From Hansfordia pulvinata (taxonomy: Eukaryota; Ascomycota; Sordariomycetes; Xylariales), in assembly GCA_006538405.1 (NCBI GenBank), contig BJKQ01000014.1, positions 434,001 to 498,000 on the forward strand: a stretch of DNA of 64,000 bases, written 5' to 3'. Shown here in pieces: positions 49,467 to 62,388 of this stretch (positions are counted from its first letter, which is position 1; the number at the start of each line of letters is the position of its first letter). Under the pieces are notes generated by a model. It was not told the DNA's origin, made no database searches, and was given only the letters and a program-made list of their open reading frames with translations. The position numbers and the translations under genes were made by a program.

Positions 49467-50948
49467 AAGGAGAAAAATGCCAGCTAGCCCGCGTTGAGTC
49501 ACCTCGGTCCTTGGGTTCCTTTTGTCCCCCCACTTCTTTCTCGATATTTCTTTCACTCTAGACGAAGGATTTAGCAGCAAGGTAAGCCAGCCTTTGCTCG
49601 TCGTCGTCGGCGTCGTCGATGCACAAAAGCGAAGAAGGGCGGGGCGTTAATTGTGACTGCATATCACACGGGTAAGGCGGTTGTGGGGGATAAAAAAAAG
49701 CACGCATTCCATATAGCCGGCTAATCATGTACGAGAGGAATAAACAAACGGGAAACTAGAGAAGAGAGCCGAAAGCCATCGTACCAAGCTCCCACGTGAA
49801 CCGCTTTATGCGCAGACAAGGCACACACACCAAGCAGGTTGGTTGGTTGGTCGTAACTGGACCGTCCAAGTAGTAGGCATGGTAGACGAATGCTTCCCCT
49901 TCCGGCTTCGTCTCACGCCGTGCCGCGTGAGCACTCACCGGGCACACCGCTGCCGCGATCCTGTAGGCTCGACTGGAGACTGCTTCGGCCTCGTCCACGG
50001 CGGGTATCAAGCCACTTCGACTCTCCCAGCCGGCGGGCGTCAGGCCGTCTTCCTTCCCTTGCGTTGGCACTGAAGCGTATGCATGCATGCTGGCCATCGT
50101 GATCGGAATCGCTGCCGTGTTCGTGGTTGCAAGAACATCAGCCAGCAATCCAGGTTGAGCCGCCCCCCTTTCCACGGCGTCGCGGTGCGGATTCCCCTGA
50201 TACATGTAGTACAGCATATCACCCGCTGGGAGTCAATTCGACATATTCAAGTAGATCTGTCATGATGATCATGGTGTTTGGATAATCGTCTCAATTTGCA
50301 GATCTGTGGCAGCGAGGCCGACTGTCCTGCTATTCTGTTGCTCGGGCCGTCCACCTGGATCCGTCCAAGGAAAAGCTTTTGTTCGAACTACATGAACCAA
50401 CTGCCATCATCCAACAAAATCAAATTTGCCAACCATCCCAGCATGACGCCGGAATCAAGGCAAGACTCGAGGGCCGATTGAAAATAGACCTCGAGGGCCA
50501 CACTGCAAGACCAGTGCGCAAGTCGCATGATCTCTGCAGGCAGAAAAAAGGGAAAAAGCCGTCCTGTCCCGCGCTTCCCCGTTCTCCTTGGGGGGTATCA
50601 TCGCTTTTAGCCTCGCTCCTAGTATCCCAACGCATTATCGGTGCTCATTACATTAAAAAGAGAATCCGCATGGGTGTGTGGGGGTACCAGGAGAAGGCTC
50701 CTTGGTATAGAAAAAAGGTGAAAAGGTAAGAAAATATTCGCTGCTGAGCTGTATGCCATGACTGCAAGGGTGATTGTTGTGAAGAGAAAAAAAGGTACAT
50801 ATGAATGTTGTTACAAAGCGTCTTGCGAATTGGTCGTTATGTCTCATGAGAGATCTTCTCGTGAGAGCCAGTGTAGTTCAGTATATCGTCGAGGTGAAAA
50901 GATGTCAGGGCGAATCTTGATCGCGTGGGCAGCGTAAAGTCGGTGGAA
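49467..50948. other. Convergent intergenic/3' UTR region between dis3 and the homeobox gene
   Basis: No recognised gene. A 153-codon minus-strand frame (49756-50217) lacks any family motif. The right half (50640-50940) is AT-richer, consistent with the 3' UTR of the leftward homeobox gene. Confidence 0.5.
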
Positions 50949-52818
50949 TCAGTATTCCATGCCAGGAGTGTAATCTTGCGGCGTCATGTTCTGAGCAAAC
51001 TGAACGTGACTCCTGGATAGTCCGGGAGAGGACTTTGATGTGACCGACTCGTTGGCGTCCCAGTCGTATTGCAGGCCACCGTTGGCGGTGGCTGCGAAAG
51101 GCATCTGGTCATCGCTCGGCGTGATCATGGCGTTGGGATACAAAGGCGTAGTAGGCATGCTGCCATCGTTCATGTCGACGTAATTCGGGATGCCACTCCG
51201 CAGGCCCAGATCACCAAAATCCGATTGTAGAAATGGCGTGATCAAAGGCTGGTCAAAGCTAGTACCCATCTGAGAGGCGGCAAAGTTGTGCGTTGAGATG
51301 TTGGCGAGATATCCTGGTGTCCCCGGTGGTGTCTTGAGGTTGGTGTCGACCTTGAGCTCCTGAATCATGCTTCCGGGGAATGCCAAGGAATAAGCCTCCT
51401 CATCGGGGCACATGGAGGAGATTGTGGGTTCTTGGTGTGCTTGCTGGCCCATGACAGCGGGTGTCATGGGAGTCGGGGGTGCCCCAGAGAACTGGGTAGA
51501 AGCGGATCCTACAGGGGATCGCATGCGGTACTGAAGATACGCCTCGGTGTTGCGTCCGCTGAAAAACATGGGAGAACGGGGGCCGGGGCTGGCAGTGGAC
51601 TTCTGGACGCGGGCGCTGGGGATGTTGCCCGTGCCGGACGTGATGCGTCGCATAGATGTCATGGGGCTGGACGGGCGTCTCGATCCGTCCATGGCGACCT
51701 TGTGCGCTGACCCCAGAGCAAGAGGGCGGCTGTTGAGCGACGTCGTCTGCAGAGTGGCAGGGCCGGCCCTCTTTCTTCGAGAGGCAATGTCAGATGGGGG
51801 CGGCGGAGACTTGAACCGCATCATCGGCAGGTTGTCGCTGACTGGGGAGGGCGTGGCTTCGTCCTTGATGGAGAAGGTCTCGGGCATGGAGTGCTCTGGC
51901 ATGTGCTGTTCGGGTGTGGGTAATCCATCCAGATGGCTCGTCGAGCTGGCCTGCGTTGGAGCTCCGACTGTCGAGTAGACGCTGTGCTGGGCCGGGGTCG
52001 CGAAGTTGTGCTTTGTTTGAGGGAAAGCAGCAAAGTTGCTGGAGTGCTCAACCGGAGAGAATTCGTACGAGAGCGGTGATTGGAAAACATCAGACGTGTC
52101 GTCTTGTGTCGAGTTGGATTGCTGCGCAAAAGGCGAGTCCAGAGCGTCCGAATCATCGTTTGCGTCGTCGTGAGACTGGGCTTCCTCTTGGGCGTCCGAA
52201 ATGTCCAGGGCGCCTGCACTGTCGTCCCTGAAGGCTGCCGACGAGGGCTGGTGGCGGGGGTGCAGGCTGTCGTTTGCCGCATCAGGGCCAACACTGGGGC
52301 TGTTCTCTTCGGGGGACTCGGGGTCCGACGCGTCCTTCTCAGCTGCCCTCGAGGCCTCGTACTCCTCCTGCTTCTTCTCCTGCTTCGCCTTTGCTCGGCG
52401 GTTCTGGAACCAGTTCTGGAGAAATGTCAGCGATGCGCGTCTCGAGAGTGACCAATGGCTGGTGCTTAGGTACATTGATTCGGGGGCGCTCGAGACCGAG
52501 TCGGTCCGCCAGCTGTGCCTTCAGAGAGCTGGAGGGCTTGGGGTTTTCCTGGAACACCTTCTCCAACTGGTCGACCTCCTCCTTGGAGAGCCGGGGCTTC
52601 GACTCGTTCTTGGCGTCTCCGAGAACGCCGCGATCCGGCATCTGGATGTGGCGAGACTGGAAGAAAGGGTTCGACATGTACTGGAGGCCGGTGAGCGAGG
52701 GGTGCATGTACTGGCCAGCCGCGGGGAACTGCATTGCGCTGTGCATGGCGTTTCTCTGGTCGTGGTCAAAGTTGTAGACGGGGGCGAAGCCCGCCGTGGC
52801 ACAGTAGGACATGTCCAT
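50949..52818 (-). CDS. Homeobox transcription factor, Htf1/Hox2-like candidate
   Basis: Sequence-specific DNA-binding regulator, nuclear. ATG 52816-52818; exon 1 52474-52818, intron 52416-52473 (58 bp; GTACCT, GCTGAC branch, CCAG), exon 2 50949-52415 ending in TAA/TGA-type stop after MTPQDYTPGMEY. Length 603 residues with no frame break. The homeodomain spans about residues 71-130: KPRLSKEEVDQLEKVFQ (helix 1), SSSLKAQLADRLGLERPRIN (helix 2 and turn) and, across the intron, NWFQNRRAKAKQEKK (recognition helix with the diagnostic WFQNRR). The rest is Ser/Thr/Pro-rich and acidic (DASDPESPEENSPS; HDDANDDSDALDSPF), typical of an activation region. Fungal homeobox genes of this type include Htf1/Hox2 conidiation regulators, but I cannot confirm that orthology from sequence alone. 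Confidence 0.88.
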
Positions 52819-52848
52819 GGTGGTCTGTTTAAGTCGTGCCGTGAGACT

Positions 52849-52862
52849 TATATATATATAGT
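52849..52862 (-). promoter_or_regulatory. TATA-box candidate for the homeobox gene
   Basis: On the minus strand an alternating TATATATATATAAG lies about 35 bases upstream of the ATG. The position suits a core promoter with a very short leader, or else transcription starts further upstream. Confidence 0.4.
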
Positions 52863-53588
52863 GGGCGAGGGTGACGATGGCGGCTGGAATGTGTCTTGAG
52901 TGCTAGCCGGCGAGAGGATATAGGCCACGCGTGGCGGAGTGCTGGTACCAATGGCCCGAATCGGCTTTCCTTTCGAGCGGAGTGTCGGAGTAGGATGACG
53001 AATTAATTAAGTAAAGACGGATTGAAGTGGTGAATATTGATTAAGAGCGGCGGCGGTTGCAGCAGAGAAGAAGACTAGAACGACGGAACAAGGATGCAGT
53101 GGTCTGAAGAGACGGGGATTACAGCGAGGCGAAAGGGGGGCCTGGCGTGGGAACAGATGTTGGTCAAAAGAGTGACTGGAGGTCGGAGATGCGCCGTGGG
53201 GGACGCAGCAACGGGCCTCTTGGTGGTGAACGAGTGTGATGGAGAGAAGCGACACGATGGCGGGCGAGGAGCAAGACGCATGGGCTCTGGTCGAGGGACG
53301 GGCGGTATAAGAAAAGAAGCGAAGTCCAAGGGCGAGGGTGGTGTAGAGCCGTGAATTAGCCTGGGTGAGACAGAGCTCACTCCCACTCCCAAGAGAGATC
53401 CAAGGTTGCCAGCTTGAGACAGAGACAGCAAAGTCGGGATGTAGCAAAAAACAATAAAGGAGCGCAAATGAGGAAAAGGGAGAGGGGTGGCGTGTCGAGA
53501 TGTAGTCGACCGCGGTGGGTCTGTCTGTCTGTGTTCGTGCTCTCTTCTCTCTCTCTACGTAGGTGAGCAAGAGAGAGAGAGAGAGAGA

Positions 53589-53602
53589 TACGAGTACTCG
53601 TA
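53589..53602. repeat. 14-bp perfect palindrome TACGAGTACTCGTA
   Basis: First full-length copy of the dispersed palindrome. A half-site-like GGTACGAGTACC follows at 53607-53618. Confidence 0.9.
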
Positions 53603-56600
53603 GAGAGGTACGAGTACCGTACCTAGAGCAGGTCATCAGAGCCTGGAGTCCAGGAGCGCCCCGTAGCGCCAGGGCCAGGGCCAGGGTGGAGGCCGGCCCC
53701 GTGGTGCACCACCTGCACTGGACGGGGCCACCGCAGCCAGCCCGCAGCCACTGCCGCTGATGATTCCGCCCAATCCCCCATCCGCGGGACGCCGAGGGGC
53801 GAGGAGGCTGCGCTGCCCAGGGCGCATCAGTACGGTATCTACATGTACCAGGGTGTGACGGGCGGCCGGGTATCCGTACCCCCCCTGTCCCAACCACGAC
53901 CACGCGCCTCCAGGGCTGCAGTCTCGCGCACGCATGTTCCCAAGTACTCCGTGCTTGTACGCACAGCCCTAGAGCCCAACCCAGCGCGGCTCGATTCAGG
54001 CAACAGCTGACAACGGAAGGTACCGCCAATGCGCCTACCTGTATTTCCGCTTTCCATTTGCCCGTACACGTACGGCCTCTTCATGTACACCGAGTACATG
54101 GAATATGTCGTGACCTGGTGTCCCCAGCTTAGGCACGACACACATCCACGGGTGCCTTCTCACAAAACCCCGTTGCTCCTACGTTTGCGACTTGGAGAGC
54201 TTCGTCGATTCGGCCACAAGCAAACCCATTGGACATCCGGGACAGCAAGGGTGCCGTCCCGTCCCTCGTGCGTCTCTGGTGTGCAGACGGGACTAACCTG
54301 GAGACTTCCAGGTTGCATTGGGCGCTCCAAGCACAGACGGACGGGCATCGAGAGTTACTTCCATTACCTATCTCTACATACCTCACCTACATGTGTACTC
54401 GTACGTACAAGTAGATAGATGCCCTCCACCTAGCGGAGTATGAGCTGTGCACGGTACACGTAGGTAGTACGCGGTCTCTACCCCTGGCTGTCTAAGGCAC
54501 CTATCACCCCTCCATCCAGTGCACAGAGCACTCCCGTCCTGTTGTGCCTGTGTAAGGTACGAACAGACCCAGCAGACATCGTCCAACGACCAGGTATACT
54601 TGGTATTTCCAGGTCGAGTACATTTGCGAAAATGGTGCGGACACTTCCAGTCCTTCCGGGGCATATCCAGACAGCCTACTCCCGTCGTATGCGGTCGAGG
54701 CGTGTATCCTTGCAGGTACTTCTAGAGAATGCGCAGTGCGAACCCTGGGCCCCAGCTAGCAGCCCTTGCGCCAGAAAGTGGCCTTGGCTGGTGGCCGCCG
54801 GACCTGGTGGATTCGTCTGGACATGTCCCCCACCCGGTCAGGTACGACCACAGCGGTACGGGGCCTGTACAAGGGAGATTACGTCGAGGGGGGAAAGGGA
54901 CGCAGAAAAAGCAGCGTGGGCCCGGCCACGACCGGGGGGAGGGGCTTGCAGGGGCTATGATGAGGTACAGTACGTACCACCATCGTGTCCCCCTCCCATC
55001 CATCGCCATCGTCGACTCCGGCCGGAGTTGCGGGCTGCTTGTGCTTGTTCCCACTTACGGAGTACGCCCGTTGCCCTCGCCGCCCTCGCCGCCCTCCGTG
55101 CCTCCACGGTCGCCCTCGACAGCCTGCAACGGCCCACGCGATGGAGTGCCTGGAACTCGTGAGCAGGGAGACTGGCATAGGTACGAGTACTCGCGCAAGC
55201 CCCGCCATGCCGGGCCCCAGTGCGGAGTGCTCGTTCGACCACTCTACATGTTCTCGTACTCACTGAATTTACTCATACATGTATGTCGGTAAGCAACCTT
55301 CAGAATGGGAAGACGGATGCTCGTGTCTTGCTGCGACGCCCTCCCTCACTTCTCTGCTGGCGTCGTGAGCGTCCGAGCACTGTTGGAAAGTTACTCACCA
55401 TCCTTGCAAGAGCCGGCCTGGTGCTGGCGTCCGGGTAGAATCCCATCTCCAATTCCAACAGTCAACCAAGGTCTCCGGACCAGAGCTCCATGCTTACCTA
55501 CATGTACGGGCTAAGGGTATACGAAAGAAATCCGCCTGCGTCACCCCTGGCTGCGTCTCCCTGCGCGATGGTGGTGCCTGTACGACCACACCTGCCCATC
55601 GGTGCCAGTGCTCCTCCACGGATCATGTCAACATCGGCCAGCGCCAACGTTCCCTCTCAAGCGCCAGCGTGCCCCGTCTTGCCTCCCTGAATCCGTGGTG
55701 GGTGCTTGGCGCTTGCCTCATCAGGACTCGCCTGTCATCGATGCCTTGACGTCTGGTGCGTTGCGCACGCCTCCCTGAAATCTGTAAGGTGCGAGGTGTG
55801 ACAGCGCCAGTCGTGCTTGTACTCGTACCGGGCGAGTGACGCGAGTGACGCTGGTCCCGTCCAGGCGGCCCGCTGCTCGACGCGCCGCTTCGTGTCACGA
55901 ATCAGTGGCAACGGGCGAAAGGGCCTCTGACGAGGTCATGCCGTGGCCGCCGTCCACCGTCCACCATGCGTGTCCCGTGCTTGGTGGCGTCTGTCGGTCT
56001 GCCAGTACGGATGCAGCTCGCTGCCACGGCTGGCTGGGCTGAGGACTGTCAGTCTGATTCGGTCCCTCGCCTCCTCAAAGCCCGCATCGAGTACAAGTAT
56101 CCGTGGTATTACTCGTGGCCGGCTCCGTCTCCAACAGCAACACAGCAGAGGCGCAGGGGGCAGCACAGGGCCGGCCGGGCATGACGATGGGACGACGATT
56201 AACGGGTTGGGGTCAGCCCACCCGCCCTGCGAAGCCTCTGTGCGCGCCCCGTGCCGTCCTTGAAGACGCTGCGAGCAGTGCAGTGCCTACGATTGCCTGC
56301 TCTGTACAGACCGCAGGGCCAGGCCAGAATAGGTACCTAGATGGGCTGCCGTACGAGAGGTAGGGAATGAGGCACACGCGCGTACTGTCTGAGCGTGCTT
56401 GCTACCCACCGACCTCAGACGGCCGCTCGGCGCATGGCGAAGCGAGGGCCACAGCGGCTGCGCGGTATCTGGACCAGCCCAGTCAGGCCCCGTAGGAGGA
56501 ACATCCGCTGTATGTCTCGTCTTTCGATCTACCCTGTATCGTGCGTGCGAGTACTCCGTACTCATGGCCGTCAGTTCTCCACCAGCCAGAGATGGGACAC

Positions 56601-57150
56601 ACAGCTGATCACCGAGGTATCTGACGAAAGGCATCTGCCGAGAGGAATCGGACGAGGTGTCTGGCCAGGTACGTACTCGTGTGCTCGCCGCCCGTGCTTG
56701 TTCGTCTTCTTTGATTGTGGGTGTGCCGAGTACTCGTACGTGAGCAAGCGAGCGCAGCGCCAGATCCCGGTTGGCCTGCCGCGAGCGCAGTAGTGGGGCG
56801 AGCCGATGCTGGGGCCGCCATACCTATTCCGCTCTAGACAGGGCCCTGCCAATCAGCCCCTTTGCGGCGTGCGCAGGTGTGCCGGGCGCTCTGCCCTGCG
56901 CCGAGCCGGCGCGAGGGGAAAGGCTGGCGGACGGATCGGGTCCCCAGGGCTAAAACTAGTAAGAAGAGGAGGGCTTCGTGGTGGATGGGAGGGTGAGCGG
57001 TTCCAGGGCTCCTGAGGGAGGGTAGGGGTAGCGAGGAGGGATTAACCCTGTCGGCGCTCGGGCTGGGAACAGGGTTGGATGCGGGGCGTTCAAGGGAGCA
57101 CACGCATCGCCGTGCTGGGACAAAAGCTCCTTTGGGCCACGGATAATTGT

Positions 57151-57278
57151 GGTGATGATGATGCCGATGCCGATGCCGATGCTGATGCTGATGCTGATGC
57201 TGATGCTGATGCTGATGCTGATGATGACGATGACGATGATGTTGATGCTGATGGAGATGGAGACAGAGATGGAGATGA
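57151..57278. repeat. GATGCC/GATGCT/GATGAC-type compound trinucleotide-hexanucleotide array
   Basis: GATGAT passes into GATGCC, then about seven GATGCT units, then GATGAC and GGAGAT variants. It reads as poly-Asp/Ala or poly-His depending on frame, with no gene context. Confidence 0.9.
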
Positions 57279-57387
57279 TGGGAGACGGGGTTGTTGACTT
57301 GAGTCTCGTACACTGGCCCGGCTCCGGAAACAGCAACATGAGAGAGCTCACACAGGGCAGGCGCAGGCGCCGCCGGGCGAGTTCCAG

Positions 57388-57401
57388 TACGAGTACTCGT
57401 A
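57388..57401. repeat. 14-bp perfect palindrome TACGAGTACTCGTA
   Basis: Second full-length copy of the dispersed palindrome. Confidence 0.9.
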
Positions 57402-58727
57402 GCTGCCCATCGCAACTGCCCACGCCCGTCCGCCGCGAGGAGGAAGTCGCATCCAGTGCAGCATCGAATGGGACGGATCCTTGTCCAAGGGTTGGGCGCC
57501 ATGTCCTCGTCTCTTGTGTTGTTGGGTTGCTCTCCCGTCGCAAACATCAACGCCACGGCTCACGGACACTGCCCTTCGTCAGCCGCATCGCTTCGGCGTC
57601 TTCCCTCGCACGCGTACTCGTACAGGACCCGCGGGGGACACGGCCAGTCTCGTCTGCCCGCTTACACACAACGCACGCATCTTCCTCAGTCACGGCACAC
57701 GGTATCGGTGGCCCTGCAACTCACAGTAATCAGCCCATCGCGAGACCTTGGCAGCACCTCTCGCCCCTTCAGGCCGCCTGTTCGACAACCTTCCCACCAC
57801 GGAAAGATCTGTTCTAGGTTTGGGCGGGCAGTCGGGCGGGCAGTCGGGCCACGAGTACTCGTGCCTCCCAATGCAGCCGCTTCTCTCTCCTAAAGGGAAG
57901 CATCCAACCCGCCCTCCTTGTCTCGCAGACATTCGTGCAACAACTCGAGCGAGTAATTAGCAGGACTCATCGAGATGGCGTCGAATCGTCAGACGTCGTG
58001 GTGGCAGCCACGCAACTAAGGGTCAGGGGATGCTGCAGAAAGTGGCCGCAGCGGCACCCCCAAGACAGACAGGGCGTCGGCTTCATCGGTCGAGACATTC
58101 TGCGCCAGAGAAGAAGGAGGGGAACGAAGCACAGCAAGGGCTTCGCCCTGGTACCTCGCGCGTGTCTGAGACCTCCCTCGCGATGGAGAATCTCGTCCAG
58201 AGGGAAGCGCTCAGTGCTGGTGCATCCCTTCTCCGTGGCCAGACGTGCTTCGAGATCCTCCTCCAGGGTCGGGGGAGATTACCATAAGGCTAGCATCGTC
58301 CTCAGCTTCGTCAACCGATCCCTCAGCAATTTCGGGGTTTTCAAGCTCTCGGCCACTTGTGCCCCTGAGGCTTGCTGGAAATCGCTTGGCACCAACCCAG
58401 GGGCATGGCAACTCACCAAAGCCCGGTGGTCTTTGCTCGCAAGCCTCGCCGAGGCCTCGTGCGCGGCGCTTGTGTGCCCCCAGCAGCCCTGCCCGGCCGG
58501 CTCGACCACGACTGCCACACGTACGAGACCAACTTATTATCTACTCAACCATTCTCGCCCATGCTGAGTGGCGTCGTGAAGCGGTACGGCCGGACTTTTC
58601 TTGGTGGCCGATATGGCAACACAGAGGTTGGCAACAAAGCCCTCGTGCTTTGCACTCTGTAAGCGAAGGTCGTCTAATAATCCAGCAGTTGCTCAAGGCC
58701 ACACGGCCTCATACCCAGTCAGTCACA

Positions 58728-58751
58728 CCCCCCCCCCCCCCCCCCCCCCCC
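58728..58751. repeat. Poly-C tract of 24 bases
   Basis: Longest homopolymer in the window. Confidence 0.9.
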
Positions 58752-59389
58752 GGCTACTCGTAAAGCCCTAAGCTAAGCGCCAGCACTCCGACTCCGACGA
58801 CCACTTGCCCGTAAGTCCAGCCTGAGATCTCCTTATTCCCACTGGCGGACAGTGTGTAAGGTCCACTCATAGCGAGGTCCAATCGAGCATTCCCCCCGCG
58901 GTGAGCTCTTCACCGGCGAAGGCTCTGCACTGCATCGCAGGTTTTTTCTTGCCCCGGATCACGACCGCCCAGGTGATAGCCAGGATCTATTGGGGCGCCA
59001 ACCACACAACTATTCCTATCCACTTGCCGGGCTGGCGTGACCTACCGGTTTGGGACTAGGCCGATCTCCCCGGACGCAAATCACCATCGCCGCTCGGTCA
59101 CGCTCCAGGCCCGCAATCACCACCCGCGCGACTGTTGTTGTTTTTTCATTTCGCAAGTCTCTGCTGCAACTGGACCCCGATCGCGCAGGCCCATCTTGAC
59201 AGCTTCTACCAGCGTGTTTCTCGGAGCCCGACCCTGCTGCTGCGGGGGTCCACGCACTGCGCGACGTCGGTCTCTGAGCGCTGACAGCCAATCAGTCCTC
59301 CCAGCGCAACTGGTAGCATCGCCATCCTCTTGGCGGGCAGGGGTCCAGCAGAGCAGCAGCTTTCACGGGATTCCTTACGTACGAGTACT

Positions 59390-59403
59390 CGTACTGGACC
59401 GCT
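59390..59403. repeat. 14-bp perfect palindrome TACGAGTACTCGTA
   Basis: Third full-length copy; the flanks extend it partly (TACG before, CTGG after). Confidence 0.9.
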
Positions 59404-62374
59404 CTGATGAGGCCTTTGCCGTCGAGCAACAAGCCCCGAGTTTGCGCCACCTCGGCTCCGCAGCCATCTGCACGTTGACGACCATGTCAAGCAGGAGCAA
59501 TTGCAGGAGTCTTATCAGCTCACTGTTGCCGGGCGGCACAGCCCTCAAAGAAGCCCGGTGCGGGTGTGAGAAGGGAGGCCCAGGCGTGCGCCAGGCTTGA
59601 TCGTGGCAAAAAGATAATACAGAAACTCGTCGAGATGCGCGCCGGGGCTCGAGTTTTCACCGCTCCGCCTGCTGGTCCAGTTGTACCCGCATGCGCATGG
59701 CGAGGCTGGCAAGCCATTGGCACGCCGATTCGTATGACGGCCGCGCATGCAACCAAGCTTGCATACGGCGACTTTTGTGGCCGTGGCAGACTGCAGCAGG
59801 GACATGCACTCCGGTCTGCCGAGTCATTGGAGATGTTTATGCAGCGTGTGCCGGGTGTGGAAGAGCCATGCCGCTCGCGGCCTTCCTCAGCATACTCGTA
59901 AGCAAGCCGCATCGAGGGCACAAGACGATGAACCGCACCAGGGGAGAGAGAGAGAGTGTGTGTGTGTGTGTGGGCTCGCTCGAAGCATCAATCGACACCA
60001 AAATATCCCGGCTACTGAGATCAGGATAACAGGTCAGGCTGCTCCCGTTTTCGGCCAGCGACATGCTGCAGCCCGCTGGGAACACACTTTTCGGGGCTTG
60101 CAGGTGCAATGGATTCCATCACCAACATGGGCGTCGCCGACACACGTCGACGTCTCAAGGTCCGATTGGAGTGCCCAGGGCCGAGACAGCAAACTGGCAA
60201 CCGTCTGACCTAAGAAAGAGGCTCCAATCATGGCCAACGGCGGCCAGCGCCCATCCGGCATCGTTCGAAAATCGGTGACGGAGTACGGTTTGCACCAATG
60301 AGGTCCCAACTACCAAAGCAGACAAGATCGACAAGGCAGACCAGACGCCTGGGAAACCTTCTTTTCTCGGAGAGCAGCCGGCGCAGGACGAGATCAGATG
60401 GATGAGCAGACCCTGCTGCTCCGTACGGATGGCACGGTACCCGTGGTGGCACTACGAGTAGAGGGCGACCCAGTCTTTGACAGCCCCCGTTGGCCCGTCT
60501 GTCCACACTGCTACCCGAGATGGCGAGGTGCAAAAAGAAAATAACGGATGGGCCAGGCCTCGGCTAGAGATGCAGGCTCCAGTCTGTGGCGTCGTCGAGA
60601 TGACGTTGGGTCTCCGACACTCGTCCGCATTCACGACACCCTCATCAGTGGCAGCCACACAGCGTTGCAACATGTCCTCTCCTGCGCCCGACTAGCCGTC
60701 CTCGCCCATCATGACACAGGAGAGCCATGTGACGGTCACGTTTCACGGCTTCCTGCCAGCCTTCACGGGCGTTGCAAGGGCGTGGCAGCCGTGTGCCTCT
60801 CTAGGTGGAGCCCCGGCGTCAGTGTTAGGTGCACGGTACGCATCCAGCGTCGTCGTTCGAGTACACCATCCGGGTAGGATGTACTCTGTGCCAAAGCCGG
60901 ATCATCGTCATTGACATACGAGTAGGAATGGCCTCTCTGGCCGACGAGTCGTGAAGGAAAGTTGGAACAACACGGAGCTTGCCGTCGTTGCCCATTGCCG
61001 CCACCCCTAGTTGGGTACTCATAACAGCCGAACAGGCACGACGACACACCAGAGGCGTGCCGTGGGTCTCTCGACTTGGGAGCCTCTCGTACCTCTCAAA
61101 CCCACTCCGTAATGACCGTGGCGCCGGCTTCCCGTAGTGGCCAAGATGATGGGGGCGCTGCTCAGCTTGGCGCCACACAGCCTGCTGATTGGCTCCGTTG
61201 GGTCCCAGCCTGGCAGGAAATCCAATCCTCGGGCCAGAAGCGGGCGTGCTTCTTCTCATCATGGCCATCAACGAGTGCTCGCATCTCTCTCTTCCCTCGC
61301 AGTGCGCAGCCATGAGCGTTGCACTAAACCCGGATGCCACGATGGCGTGCATGGGACGAACGGACGTCAATTGCGACCTGGCCGCATACGAGTACGCCCC
61401 TCCAGCCAGCGGTATGGCCCATCCCCAAATTTTGGGGTTTGTGAGAACGCCATTGGCTACACTGTAGTCCGAGGTGAGGCAGAACACAACCACCACCACC
61501 ACCACCACCATCCTGCAAGCACATTCCGCGAAAGGACGACAAGCATGGAGGGTTTTGGTGAAGTGGTTTATGAGGCGCTCTTGCAGACTGCGCCGCGCTG
61601 GAACAATGGGCACCAATCCACAGTTACCGGGGGCGCTGGGCTCTACCAGAGCTGCGTTCACAATTCCAGAACTCTCCTGGGGGGGAGAGGGCCGCTGATA
61701 AGAGAGAAAGGCCCCCCAAGGTGTTCGAGATGCGCAACACGGCAGAGGATGGATGGAGATAAAGCACAGTACACAACCTGGATGAGGATACGGGCTCCGT
61801 CCCTGTAGCTAGATAAGGGTGGATTGCCTCTAAAGATGAAGATGGCCCTCACAAAGAGGTATTCGTAAGAGAAGCCATCGACTGATTCTCCTCCCGCGAG
61901 TACTCGTAGATGCGGAGCAAACTGGTCTCACTCCTCTTACGAGTACTGCACCTCGAAATGAGGCGCTGCACATGTGGTGGACGCATGTCTCACTGCTTCC
62001 CGCGCTCCCGTGGAATTCCCGCCCTGTCACTCGCCCCCAGATGGCGGTTGTGCTCCGTGAGTGGCTGGCCGGAAACAGATCAGCTCTATCGTTAGCCGGC
62101 ACAGAGAGACATTTGATTTGCTTCGTAAGGCTCACCTGCCCATTGCGGGTAGTTGAGAACGAGCAGCAATCATACTCGTACGTATCCTCCTCATGTTCTA
62201 TTCCATACGACCCAAGCAGCTGGAGTAGTCTTGTGCAGTCACTCGTGCGCGTCTTTATGTAAGGTAGGTGTAACTACGAGTACTTCACGTACGAGTACGC
62301 GTTTGGCACTCACCTACGGACCTACTACATTAGGAACATATGTACCTATAGGTATGTATGGAGGTAGGTACGCG

Positions 62375-62388
62375 TACGAGTACTCGTA
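62375..62388. repeat. 14-bp perfect palindrome TACGAGTACTCGTA
   Basis: Fourth full-length copy, inside a cluster at 62275-62880 with two TACGAGTAC half-sites, a TACTCGTACGAGTA inverse palindrome (62766-62779) and a further CGAGTACTCGTA (62868-62879). Confidence 0.9.

Noticed and set aside
47517..49580. 687-codon open frame on the minus strand opposite dis3
   Set aside because: Antisense shadow of a GC-rich exon; low-complexity Val/Gly/Ala/Asp composition and no domain, whereas the + strand encodes a complete conserved nuclease.
49756..50217. 153-codon minus-strand frame between dis3 and the homeobox gene
   Set aside because: No family motif or intron signals; lies in converging 3' regions.
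57079..57297. Frame encoding a long Asp/Ala run
   Set aside because: Translation of the GATGCT array, not a protein.
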